This document shows, piece after piece, positions 1 to 8,125 of a stretch of 64,000 nt of DNA (positions are counted from its first letter, which is position 1; each line of letters begins with the position of its first letter). The notes below the pieces were generated by a model, which saw only the letters and a list, made by a program, of their open reading frames with translations, was not told where the DNA came from and did not search any database. Both the position numbers and the translations under genes were made by a program. Source of the DNA: Acidicapsa ligni (GTDB lineage: Bacteria > Acidobacteriota > Terriglobia > Terriglobales > Acidobacteriaceae); contig NZ_JAGSYG010000004.1 in assembly GCF_025685655.1 (NCBI RefSeq), positions 310,001-374,000 of the forward strand. Reading direction: 5' to 3'.

Positions 1-210
1 TACAAGGTGCAGGCGGAGATACTAAAACCCTTGGACCCCAGCACCCACGCGTCCATATGGGTTCCTATCTGGCAAACTCAAGTTACTACAACGATGAAGC
101 ATGACCAATGGTCGGGCGGCGGACAGTATCATTGGCGTGTCATCGCAATTGATGAGAAAGGCCGAACGAGTCAGCCTTCTGACTGGTGGACCTTCAGTTT
201 TCGAAGCTAA
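1..210 (+). CDS. C-terminal fragment of a protein ending in a fibronectin-III-like domain (5' partial)
   Basis: The frame is open from the first base of the window and stops at 208-210, so only about 69 C-terminal residues are visible. The end of the protein has the YHWRVIAIDEKGRTSQPSDW pattern typical of the last strands of fibronectin type III or similar beta-sandwich domains in secreted and surface proteins (W-R-V-x-A-x-D then a S-D-W-W-T-F strand). The body of the protein and any signal peptide are outside the window. What it binds cannot be told. It runs in the same direction as the large secreted protein downstream, which may belong to the same surface-associated locus; this is inference. 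Confidence 0.6.
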   Translation, partial: YKVQAEILKPLDPSTHASIWVPIWQTQVTTTMKHDQWSGGGQYHWRVIAIDEKGRTSQPSDWWTFSFRS

Positions 211-528
211 TTGAAATTCGCTTGACGGCACCCGATGGCCCGGGGAAGATCAAAACGAACTTTCCGTCTGGCGAGCAAGAGCGGATCAGTTGTCCGGGCG
301 CCTACTTGCCCGCCGGTGCAATCAAAGGATGGCAAACAAATGTATGGCACGAAAGTGGACCAGAATGTAGTTTTGGTTGCAAAGCCAACTAAGCTAGGGC
401 CGATCACTATCTAGCATTCACAACGGGGCAGAGATTGTCACCCGTGGAGTTGGACCGCTTTGATAAGAAACTGCTTGTGCTCCCAATTTACTTAGGCTAT
501 CGTCACTGTCACTACATCCAGAGCAATC
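211..528. other. Intergenic region, no gene supported
   Basis: About 320 bases between the partial gene and the 999-codon gene. Short open frames exist on both strands but none has a convincing ribosome site or protein-like composition. It probably holds the promoter of the downstream gene. Confidence 0.4.
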
Positions 529-3528
529 ATGAGCCCTTATATGCATAAGTTTGCGGTCTCCCTGCCTAGCCTTCGCCTCTTTACTCTTAGCTTTGCGCTT
601 CTGACATCCTTTCCTGCCTTATGTGCACCAACGGCGCCGACGAACTGCACCCCTCCGCGTGGGTACGGCCAAGCGGCTTGCACCGAGGTGACAGTCGGTG
701 TCCAGACGTGGACCTATCAACGCCTCTACCCTCTTCTCTCTTCCCTATACAACGACCTGATGAACAGCACGGCGGCCCTCAATCCGAATGCCGCCAATGG
801 TACGAGCACGGACGCGCTCATCCAGAGCCTCCAGGTTCAGTTCGGATATAGCCAATTGTCCGCAACACAGAATCAGGCAGCCGCTCAGATGCTGAGCGCA
901 AACACATCGTTCCAATCGCAACTCATTCAACAGCAGGCGAGCCTCCTGCAGTCTTCCCTAGCAGCACTGCAGCAGCAGAACCAGGATCAGAACACATTGA
1001 CGGCGGACACTAACGCAGCCAAACCGAGCGCTGTGCTCACGGCCGATCAAGCAGCATTAACAGCGGCGCAAGCTAACGTAAGCACCGTGGCCGCTCAGAT
1101 GGCTCAAGTCACAGCCCAACTGAAGGCACCTACCTACGCACCTGCTTTTGCTTCAGCCGCTCCCGTCACAGCCCTTACAAATCCCACTGCTCTTTCGTCC
1201 AGTGCTGGCGCACCGTCGTCAGGTACTCCTGCGCCCAACTTCCCGGCGACCAAGCAGATCCAGAACGACGTGCAATATTATTGGACCCGGCTGCTTACTC
1301 TCGTGGGGGTGATGGTGAAGCCGGATAACGCTGACCGTGACGACCAGATCTATATGCTCCAGTTCGATACCGGGATCTTTCCGGTCAAGCGAAAGCACCA
1401 ACTACTTGATGTGAGCTATTCGCTTCGATGCACCGACACGGGCAGGCCCGCTCCGACGGTGCTCGACGTCTTTCCGAGGATGGCGGCAGTCAACATCACC
1501 GATACTAAGTACCGCGATACTCAGACCGGCTTTGGAGCGCTCATCAGTTGGCTGGGCTTCGGCCTGAACGCCTCCTACAATCGAGAGCACCTCCGGATGT
1601 CGCAAGTTTTGGGACAGTCGTCCTACATCACAGGTTTTGGGGTTGGACAGAGCTTGTTCGGCTGGAAGTATGGGATCTCTCTGGGAGATGATGAACTCTC
1701 TTCAGATACCCGCACAACATTCGCTCTTGTGAGTGTCCCTAGAGGATGCGTGCCTCACGTGGATCGCCAGAGCACCACCTGGATCAGCAGTGATGGAAAG
1801 GAACAGAAACGTCAGGATGACCCTCCGAGCCAAGCCGAATTGAAGGCATGGGCAAATATCCCATCGTCTTCCATGACTGCGCCGACAGAGCTCGTCGCCT
1901 CGATTGAGTTCAATCGCCTGGAATTTGACCCATCAACGGTGACAGCAGCCTCCCCCGCCGTTGTCAGCGTCATTCTGACCCTTAACAAGGACATCGATCA
2001 ACAGTTGACGGTCACGGCAAATGGCACGCCGATCAAGCGAGTACGAGACACAGAAGGCGGCGCGACAGGTACGAGCACGGTGACAGGAGTGCTTGAGTCC
2101 GGAACGCTTGGCGATAATACATGGACGCCGATCAGTGCACGAACGCTCCTGTTGAACCTCGACGGCACCTTATTTGGTGCGAGATTCCCTGAGATCATTC
2201 TCGCCGCCCCGACCGTCACCGATGACTTGACAGGCCAAGTCGCTGCGTCGCAAACATGCCCCGCGATTCTGGTTTCCGGAAAAACGCTTCTCGGCGGAGC
2301 GAACTGCCTGAATCATCTACCGTCACTTGCGTATAAGAAATCAACCACACGGACCGTGACAGCCGCACGGATTCTGCAAGGGCTCGCCGACGGCAAGCCC
2401 CGCATCATGTTCACAGTGCTCAGCCCGAACAATCCTCTGGCAGCGTCAGCCTCGACGTCGAGTTCGAGCATTCAGGTCGCATCTGATGCAACCAGCAGTG
2501 AATGGGGAGGGGCGACGGAGGTCTATCAAACTTCCGATGCCTCCTCACAGAATATGACACGGCTGGACTGTGATAGACCGCAGGGCTCCAAGCTGCTGTG
2601 CAGCATGCCGGCGACGCAGGGGACAGTCGATATTTCTTCTGGAGCAAAGTATCAGATCCTGGATTTGAACCACCAGCTCGACAGCAGCACAACCGGTCCA
2701 TTAAGCGCCTGGGCCAGTCTGGATCCCTGCTACGACGCTAAAGCTAATGACACTCGGCCCGACACCTGCAAGATTCCGACCTACTGGAACATCATCGGTC
2801 CGCAACCCGTATCCAATGGTAGCGGCTGGGACCTGAAATTTGAGTTCGTGAATGTCGATACGTCGAACACTTTCCAGCCGAAGACTGCAACACTCGGGTC
2901 GCAGGCCCTATCGTTCGATTCAAATGGTGAGACACAGCCCGTCGCTCTCGATTTTGCGATTACACCGGCTTCGCTTGCCGCCCTTCAAGATGACATGACT
3001 CTCGTCTTGAGCGGCGCTCTAGTCAATCAGTCAGTCAGAATCACAAACCTTTGGTCGAAGTTAGCCCCAACAACAAACGCCCAAACGGATCTCACGAACT
3101 GGACGGGATCCAATCTCATCAGCGCCTATAACAGTGTGCAAATTGGCCTGAATGGTCCGCTCCACAAGATCGTGTGCACGAGAAATGTGTATTGTCAGCT
3201 TGACCCCTCAGAAACTGATGCGATGAAGAATGAGACGAAGTCTGGGCTGATTTACTTAGTAGCACACTCAACGATCCCAAACGCAAAAGATTCGCTTCCG
3301 GTGCCGCTCATGCTTAATGGAAGTGGAGCCATGTCGATCGCCACCTATACGCCGCCTCCAAAGCCGGGAGCAACCGGACCATCCGGTACGCCGGGAGCGC
3401 CTGGGAGCGCACCAATAACCAATCCCCAACCTACTGTCCCGCCTAGTAACAATCTGGGACCGGCCCCGCCCAATAATTCGAAGGTAGACGTCATTGGAAC
3501 CCAAACCTTGCAGGCTCCTCCACAGTGA
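529..3528 (+). CDS. Large secreted protein of unknown function with coiled-coil region and collagen-like tail
   Basis: Not recognised. The 999-residue product starts with a basic stretch and a hydrophobic core (residues about 10-30, ending near PALCAPT) that reads as a Sec signal peptide; the cysteine context does not fit a lipobox. Residues about 100-200 are rich in Gln, Ala and Leu (AALQQQNQDQNTL) and probably form a coiled coil. The middle and C-terminal parts look like beta-rich extracellular domains with scattered cysteines. The last 60 residues are Pro/Gly-rich with a collagen-like GATGPSGTPGAPG run. Presence on the conjugative element suggests a surface, attachment or toxin-like role, but nothing in the sequence proves it. 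The ATG at 529 is preferred; a second ATG four codons later would leave the signal intact. Confidence 0.75.
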   Translation: MSPYMHKFAVSLPSLRLFTLSFALLTSFPALCAPTAPTNCTPPRGYGQAACTEVTVGVQTWTYQRLYPLLSSLYNDLMNSTAALNPNAANGTSTDALIQSLQVQFGYSQLSATQNQAAAQMLSANTSFQSQLIQQQASLLQSSLAALQQQNQDQNTLTADTNAAKPSAVLTADQAALTAAQANVSTVAAQMAQVTAQLKAPTYAPAFASAAPVTALTNPTALSSSAGAPSSGTPAPNFPATKQIQNDVQYYWTRLLTLVGVMVKPDNADRDDQIYMLQFDTGIFPVKRKHQLLDVSYSLRCTDTGRPAPTVLDVFPRMAAVNITDTKYRDTQTGFGALISWLGFGLNASYNREHLRMSQVLGQSSYITGFGVGQSLFGWKYGISLGDDELSSDTRTTFALVSVPRGCVPHVDRQSTTWISSDGKEQKRQDDPPSQAELKAWANIPSSSMTAPTELVASIEFNRLEFDPSTVTAASPAVVSVILTLNKDIDQQLTVTANGTPIKRVRDTEGGATGTSTVTGVLESGTLGDNTWTPISARTLLLNLDGTLFGARFPEIILAAPTVTDDLTGQVAASQTCPAILVSGKTLLGGANCLNHLPSLAYKKSTTRTVTAARILQGLADGKPRIMFTVLSPNNPLAASASTSSSSIQVASDATSSEWGGATEVYQTSDASSQNMTRLDCDRPQGSKLLCSMPATQGTVDISSGAKYQILDLNHQLDSSTTGPLSAWASLDPCYDAKANDTRPDTCKIPTYWNIIGPQPVSNGSGWDLKFEFVNVDTSNTFQPKTATLGSQALSFDSNGETQPVALDFAITPASLAALQDDMTLVLSGALVNQSVRITNLWSKLAPTTNAQTDLTNWTGSNLISAYNSVQIGLNGPLHKIVCTRNVYCQLDPSETDAMKNETKSGLIYLVAHSTIPNAKDSLPVPLMLNGSGAMSIATYTPPPKPGATGPSGTPGAPGSAPITNPQPTVPPSNNLGPAPPNNSKVDVIGTQTLQAPPQ

Positions 3529-3764
3529 GCCTTCTGCTGGAACCGGCGTCTCGGGAGGCAAAGCCGGTAGCGAGCTGCACGGCGGGGATCGAGCAGGTGG
3601 CGAAAGACGCTCTGCGGCTGGAGACAGGGAGGAGCCATCCTCCCTCCACAGGAAGTCGGTCGTACTTACCAGCGATGCTGGAACCGAATAGGAGAGGCTA
3701 AAAAGATTACGTTCTGACTGCAGACGAGAATCGCGGTCAGGAAATCATTTCTACGGAGTTAAAT
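3529..3764. other. Intergenic region upstream of the protease remnant
   Basis: No gene or clear structure seen. It probably contains the promoter for the protease-like gene; a Shine-Dalgarno-like ACGGAG lies a few bases before the ATG at 3765. Confidence 0.35.
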
Positions 3765-4569
3765 ATGACGTTGGATGAACTCGAAGCCAAGACCCCTGGA
3801 GCAACGGAACAGTGGAATCGTATCGCTCGCGACTCGTGGATTTATACGGTTACGCTGTTTGCGCTGTCCACCCCTTCGACGGGTGATGTTCTGACGCTGG
3901 CAGGGACCGGCACTCTCATCGCGTACAAAGACGCCCACTACATCCTTACAGCGGCGCACGTATGGCACAACGTTCTCAAGAAGGTCGATCAAGTCGGGAT
4001 TACTCTCAGAGAAACATATGATCACACCTGCCTAATGGAACCAGCGACGATCGTCGCCTCCGGACCCGTTGTGCAGAACGATTGGACTGAGTGGGGGGCC
4101 GGATATCGTTTTTCTCCGCATTCCGGCTGTGCGCGTTGGCGAAATCAAGGCATTCCGGGTCTTCTATTCGTTGCCGTCTGAGGACAAATCACTCTTCAAG
4201 GATGAGCACGTCGAAGCGGGTCTACTGCTGGGTACACCGGAAGCGCTTGGTACCTACAAGAAGAACCATGCCAGTGTGCAAATGACGCCCTTTTGGGTCG
4301 CCCCGCCAATCTGCTATGTCGAGAATGGATTCGACTACCTCGACGTCAACGCGCGTCTGCCGCCTCCGAGCGATGTGAATAGCTTTGGTGGCGTGAGTGG
4401 TGGAGGCTTATGGAGAATAAAGGTCTACAGTGATCCGACCAATGGAGAGATTCATTCCGAAGCTATCCTCAATGGTGTGGCATTTTGGGCGTATGAGGTC
4501 AAAGGCGGCGCTGGCAGGGTTCGTTGTCATGGTTCAGAAAGTATCCGCGTTGCGCTAACTATGGTGTAG
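3765..4569 (+). pseudogene. Trypsin-like serine protease split by a +1 frameshift at a G6 run
   Basis: Two overlapping frames together encode one trypsin-fold protease of about 268 residues. The first part (from ATG 3765) holds GTGTLIAYKDAHYILTAAHV, with the catalytic His in TAAH. The second frame holds PDIVFLRIP, matching the catalytic Asp strand, and SFGGVSGGGLW, with the catalytic Ser in GVSGGG. The frames switch at the G6 run at 4093-4098: removing one G joins WTEWG directly to PDIVFLR. No signal peptide is visible, so it probably acts in the cytoplasm, as proteases in bacterial immunity modules often do. The shift may be true inactivation, slippage-based phase variation or a sequencing error. 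The next gene starts 14 bases after the stop, implying a shared transcript. Confidence 0.75.
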
Positions 4570-4583
4570 GAGATTGAAACGCT

Positions 4584-5363
4584 ATGGCAATCGATGATCC
4601 AGTTGGGACTGTGATCCAGCAAGCCAAGGAAGACAAGGAAGCCGAGTCCTACCTGCCCGACCGATTAGCCAGACTGGGATTGTCTGCTGCTGTCGCGGCG
4701 GCATTTGCACACATGCCATTTGTCGCCCAGATTTTAACTAGCCTCCTGAGTAACAGTCCCGCTCGTTTTGAGGAACACTTCCTTCAAGTGGCTACCGAAC
4801 TTCACGCGCAACAGAAGCGAATCGAGGACCGGATTTCCGATATGAATTATTACGAATCCGAAGAGTTTCATTCCCTGTTGACGCTGATTCTCGAAAGACT
4901 TCACGCGACTCATCAGAAAGAGAAATTGAAGATGTTTGGCGACGCTCTTGCCAATAGTGGGAGCAGCGATTTCAAGGGAGACGATACGGAGCAGTACATC
5001 AGGACGCTACGCGATCTGAGCCTGGAAGATTTGCAACTTCTTAAGGCGATCTGGGCGGCCAAAAAACTTCCTGAGCCTTATCGCAATCTTTCATTTAAAG
5101 AAAGCGCGAAGCCCAGCGTTGCTCGGTTGGTGGGTTTCGGCCTAATCAGTGAAGTGCATGGGCTTAAGAAATTCAATCTGACTGTTCCTGTTACCCCAAC
5201 GTCATCCCAGTCGCCGGAGCGTTATGCGCGGGGGCTTGCTGACGCGTTTTCAAAGTATTTTGAGCAAGCTCCATTCACGACACGGCGCATATCGGATTTT
5301 GGAGAACGATTCCTAGACTTTATCTCCGCTGACGAAAGTGGCGATATGGCGTCTAATTCGTAA
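4584..5363 (+). CDS. Unknown helical protein paired with the protease gene
   Basis: Not recognised. The 259-residue product has an amphipathic to hydrophobic segment at about residues 30-56 (LSAAVAAAFAHMPFVAQILT) that could insert in or associate with a membrane. A charged helical region follows (EEFHSLLTLILERLHATHQK), then a stretch around residues 120-195 with the look of a winged helix (LSLEDLQLLKAIWAAKK ... VARLVGFGLISEV). It lies 14 bases downstream of the split trypsin-like protease on the same strand, with GGAG at about 4569-4572 as ribosome site. A two-gene protease plus substrate or effector module is a reasonable hypothesis, unproven. Confidence 0.7.
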   Translation: MAIDDPVGTVIQQAKEDKEAESYLPDRLARLGLSAAVAAAFAHMPFVAQILTSLLSNSPARFEEHFLQVATELHAQQKRIEDRISDMNYYESEEFHSLLTLILERLHATHQKEKLKMFGDALANSGSSDFKGDDTEQYIRTLRDLSLEDLQLLKAIWAAKKLPEPYRNLSFKESAKPSVARLVGFGLISEVHGLKKFNLTVPVTPTSSQSPERYARGLADAFSKYFEQAPFTTRRISDFGERFLDFISADESGDMASNS

Positions 5364-5489
5364 CGCAATGGGATTAGCTGGAATGAGATTCAGTCGCCCG
5401 AAAATTTGCCTTGTTGGGATTTTCGCTACGCCGCCTGAACGCCGCCGTTCTGGCTCCGCTGTCCGGCACGTGCTTTAGGGTGCGCTGGT

Positions 5490-7244
5490 CTACAGCGGAG
5501 GCTTCCTCGTAGTCTCCCATTTTGCCTTTACAATTCGGAGATATTTCTCGAACTCCTCTCTGTCGTCGTACTTTTTTATAGCCCTCTGCGCTACTGACGG
5601 GAGCCCATCTAATGCAGTCACAACGAAGTCATCCGGGAGTTCGCCCCCGACAATGACTTCGACGAGCTTTCGGATGTTCCACGAGCCCAGGGACGATGGT
5701 TGTGCGAGGAAGTGACTGATTATTGCCTTCTTTCGCTCGATGTTGACGCGAGGGTAAATCTCTTTCAAAACCCTCCAAATGTAGAAATCCTTATTGTGCG
5801 ACATCTGCTCTTCGACGCGTGGCCACGCAGCGTTCTCGTCTACCGTTAGCAGCAGGCCAATAACAGACTCCGTATCGAAATCCGAAAAGAATCTGCCCGT
5901 GCTTTCGAGTGCTACGACTCGATTAAAGGCTTGTTTAGAATCGAGTCCCTCTATGATTTGCGATATGTCCTCAGGTCTTACGAGGTCCGAGATGGTGTCA
6001 AGCACGTTTAGTCGCACGTCAGGAGAGTATTTCCTAATGGCGAGTGCCGCTACTTTGCCGGTCGGGAAGCGTGGTTTGGATGATGTGCGACGCGGATACA
6101 GTCCCGAAACCAAGTATGGAATTGAGGACTCGTGGACGATCTCTCCCAATATTTCGTAAGCGGTTGAAGATACATCCAATCTTCTGCTGCCCAGTGCCTC
6201 ATGCAGGATTGGAAGTGCGCTTTGGCCGAGTCGAAGGGCTGGCTTGATGGCTTCCTCTTGATGGAGTCGGTTATTACTACCGAGCAGTTTCCGTAAAAGG
6301 GCTTCGTCTGTGTCTGAGGTTGAGGGCGCAGCATCCGGTACGTCGCCAATCTCCAATCGCGCCCAGAAGATCGCCTCGATTGCCTCGTCTAGATAGCGGT
6401 AGCGTTTCTGTGGATCATGCGCCATCATCCTGCTCAATATCTTGTCAAGCGGTTCCAGCCTTTTGTCTAGAACCGCTAATGGCGGTAGATTGGGTCGGGT
6501 TGGCGAGATTCCTGAGAGGAGCTCATAAAGAATGCAGCCGAGGGCATAGATGTCGGCACGAGCATTCACTTTCGTGGCGTCGCCATGACGTTGCTCAGGC
6601 GCATAGTAATCTTTGTTCATCAACCTCTCAGCCGGGAGTGTCAATAGACTATCGTCGGTAGACTCGGGCATGACATGCGCTATTCCAAGATCCGATACCT
6701 TGGGAATGCCATCAAAAATCAGCACATTCGGCGGCTTTAGGTCTCGATGAACAATTCCCTTGTGATGCAGGTAACTTACTCCCTGAGCTACTCGCAGGAA
6801 TGTTTTGAGTTCGCGCAGGTTACCTATGCCGAAGCCGTGCGGCAATAATTCTCTCCAGGTCTTGGACGCCCGGCGCATCAGGTAAAACGGTATCTTGTAA
6901 GCGCCGACAGTGGCCGTCCCGATGCCTTCGGAGGCAAGGACGTAAGGATGGTCCACCTTAGCCGTCAGGTCAGCCTCGCGTTGAAACCTCTTGAGGGCTG
7001 ATTCGTCTAGGTCACGCGCGTCGGGCGGGATATAGAATTTTGCCACCAGCTCTTTTGTTGCAGATTTGACGACGAAGGCCACTCCGTTACCGCCCCGCCC
7101 AAGCTCCTTCGAAACTTGATAGGTAGTCCGCTGCTTGTCCGCCTGAATTGTGGCCTTCGCAAGCTTGTTGATGATCCGGTTGCGATCCATTTGCCAAAGT
7201 CCTTCCTTCTCAGCCATTGTTCCGGGAGCGCCCTCCCGCGGCAT
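5490..7244 (-). CDS. Hanks-type Ser/Thr protein kinase with C-terminal HEAT-like repeats
   Basis: Residues about 40-300 are a eukaryotic-like protein kinase: glycine loop ELGRGGNGVAF, ATP-binding Lys near residue 69 (VAKFY), catalytic loop HRDLKPPN with Asp near 168, a DLG magnesium motif (VSDLGIAH), APEQ and DIYALGCILYELLSG. Residues about 320-560 are leucine-rich helical pairs (SALPILHEALGSRRLDVSST) resembling HEAT/armadillo repeats. No transmembrane segment is present, unlike PASTA or other receptor kinases, so it is cytoplasmic. Start is uncertain: ATG 7244 has GAGG ahead of it, but ATG 7190 is preceded by AAGGA and sits just before the kinase fold. Kinases in mobile-element islands often act in phage defence (for example Stk2), so a defence role is plausible but not shown. 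Confidence 0.85.
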   Translation of the reverse strand: MPREGAPGTMAEKEGLWQMDRNRIINKLAKATIQADKQRTTYQVSKELGRGGNGVAFVVKSATKELVAKFYIPPDARDLDESALKRFQREADLTAKVDHPYVLASEGIGTATVGAYKIPFYLMRRASKTWRELLPHGFGIGNLRELKTFLRVAQGVSYLHHKGIVHRDLKPPNVLIFDGIPKVSDLGIAHVMPESTDDSLLTLPAERLMNKDYYAPEQRHGDATKVNARADIYALGCILYELLSGISPTRPNLPPLAVLDKRLEPLDKILSRMMAHDPQKRYRYLDEAIEAIFWARLEIGDVPDAAPSTSDTDEALLRKLLGSNNRLHQEEAIKPALRLGQSALPILHEALGSRRLDVSSTAYEILGEIVHESSIPYLVSGLYPRRTSSKPRFPTGKVAALAIRKYSPDVRLNVLDTISDLVRPEDISQIIEGLDSKQAFNRVVALESTGRFFSDFDTESVIGLLLTVDENAAWPRVEEQMSHNKDFYIWRVLKEIYPRVNIERKKAIISHFLAQPSSLGSWNIRKLVEVIVGGELPDDFVVTALDGLPSVAQRAIKKYDDREEFEKYLRIVKAKWETTRKPPL

Positions 7245-7299
7245 GGCCTCTCTATCCGAGGGAGCTTGCGGAAAGTCTAAGAGGGCTGTGGGGCCGTGT

Positions 7300-7500
7300 A
7301 GAGATACCGTCTGATGGTATCTGATTTAGTGCTTTTTCCCCTGGCCACTACCTGTCGACACGCGGCCAGTCAGATTAAGGCCTGGGAAATACACCACCGA
7401 CCTCTAACCCACATCCCAGGATGTCACCTATCATGTACAGGCCGAGTCACTCATCCAGTCCGGTTTTATGACCGCAAATCGGTCAGATGCGGATGAGTGC
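7300..7500. other. Structured intergenic region with three successive inverted repeats
   Basis: Between the kinase (start 7244, minus) and the next minus-strand gene lie GATACC/GGTATC at 7303-7321, CCTGGGA/TCCCAGG at 7381-7420, and a nested pair with outer arms CACTCATCC (7448-7456) and GGATGAGTG (7491-7499) around inner arms GACCG/CGGTC (7470-7484, loop CAAAT). No protein-like frame covers it. It could be a small structured RNA, a kinase leader or a protein-binding DNA site. All structures are read from complementarity only. Confidence 0.4.
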
Positions 7501-7581
7501 CGAAAGGCATGCGTTTCTGAAGGAGATTGGGTCAGGACAACGTGATCCTTGGATTGCTGATGTTAACTTCCAATCGTGGCC

Positions 7582-7917
7582 TCAGTCCTCATAGCTTGAT
7601 TCAGCCGAACGCAGAGTGACGGGACCCTGCCTCAACTCAAGTCGCAGCTTGTTCATATCGGGCTGGGTCGAAAACGGATGCGATTGATCGTACCAATGCG
7701 TCCGAAGCCAGAGACTAAGATCACCGTCCATTCGCTCATAGATATATGTCGCCGAGGGGTGGCCGTCGCCTTGCTCCCTCAACCCGAAGGATTCCGCGGC
7801 TGTAACGGCAGGAGCGAAAGAGCATTCTTCAGCAGCCGTCGTTAGTGTCTTTGCGATGGCTTCGAATGCTTCCTCGAATTCTGTTCGTCGATCGTGGGAA
7901 GGATTTTCAAAAGTCAT
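7582..7917 (-). CDS. Small hypothetical protein
   Basis: Not recognised. About 111 residues, mixed alpha/beta in appearance, acidic, with no signal peptide or membrane segment. ATG 7917 is chosen because AGGA lies about eight bases upstream; in-frame ATG 7926 and GTG 7941 are alternatives that would add 3 or 8 residues. It stands alone on the minus strand between the kinase and the divergently transcribed Argonaute operon. It could be an orphan of the island or a regulator; nothing visible decides. Confidence 0.5.
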   Translation of the reverse strand: MTFENPSHDRRTEFEEAFEAIAKTLTTAAEECSFAPAVTAAESFGLREQGDGHPSATYIYERMDGDLSLWLRTHWYDQSHPFSTQPDMNKLRLELRQGPVTLRSAESSYED

Positions 7918-8125
7918 GCGAGCCATCCTAACAAAATGCACTCTCTTCGGCTCTCATTCTTTGCGGTACAGCATCATCTACATTTCGATAAGAATCTATC
8001 GGGCCACGAATGCTTTGAGCGGCAAGTATGCACTACACTGGGTGCAACGTCGTAAGTGATTGAATTTGTATTTAGATTCCTTTAACATGCGACGGCACTA
8101 CCAAACTTGCACGGGGTAGTACCTG

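Noticed and set aside
186-392. 68-codon frame after the partial first gene
   Set aside because: Overlaps the partial gene, has no ribosome site and no protein-like composition.
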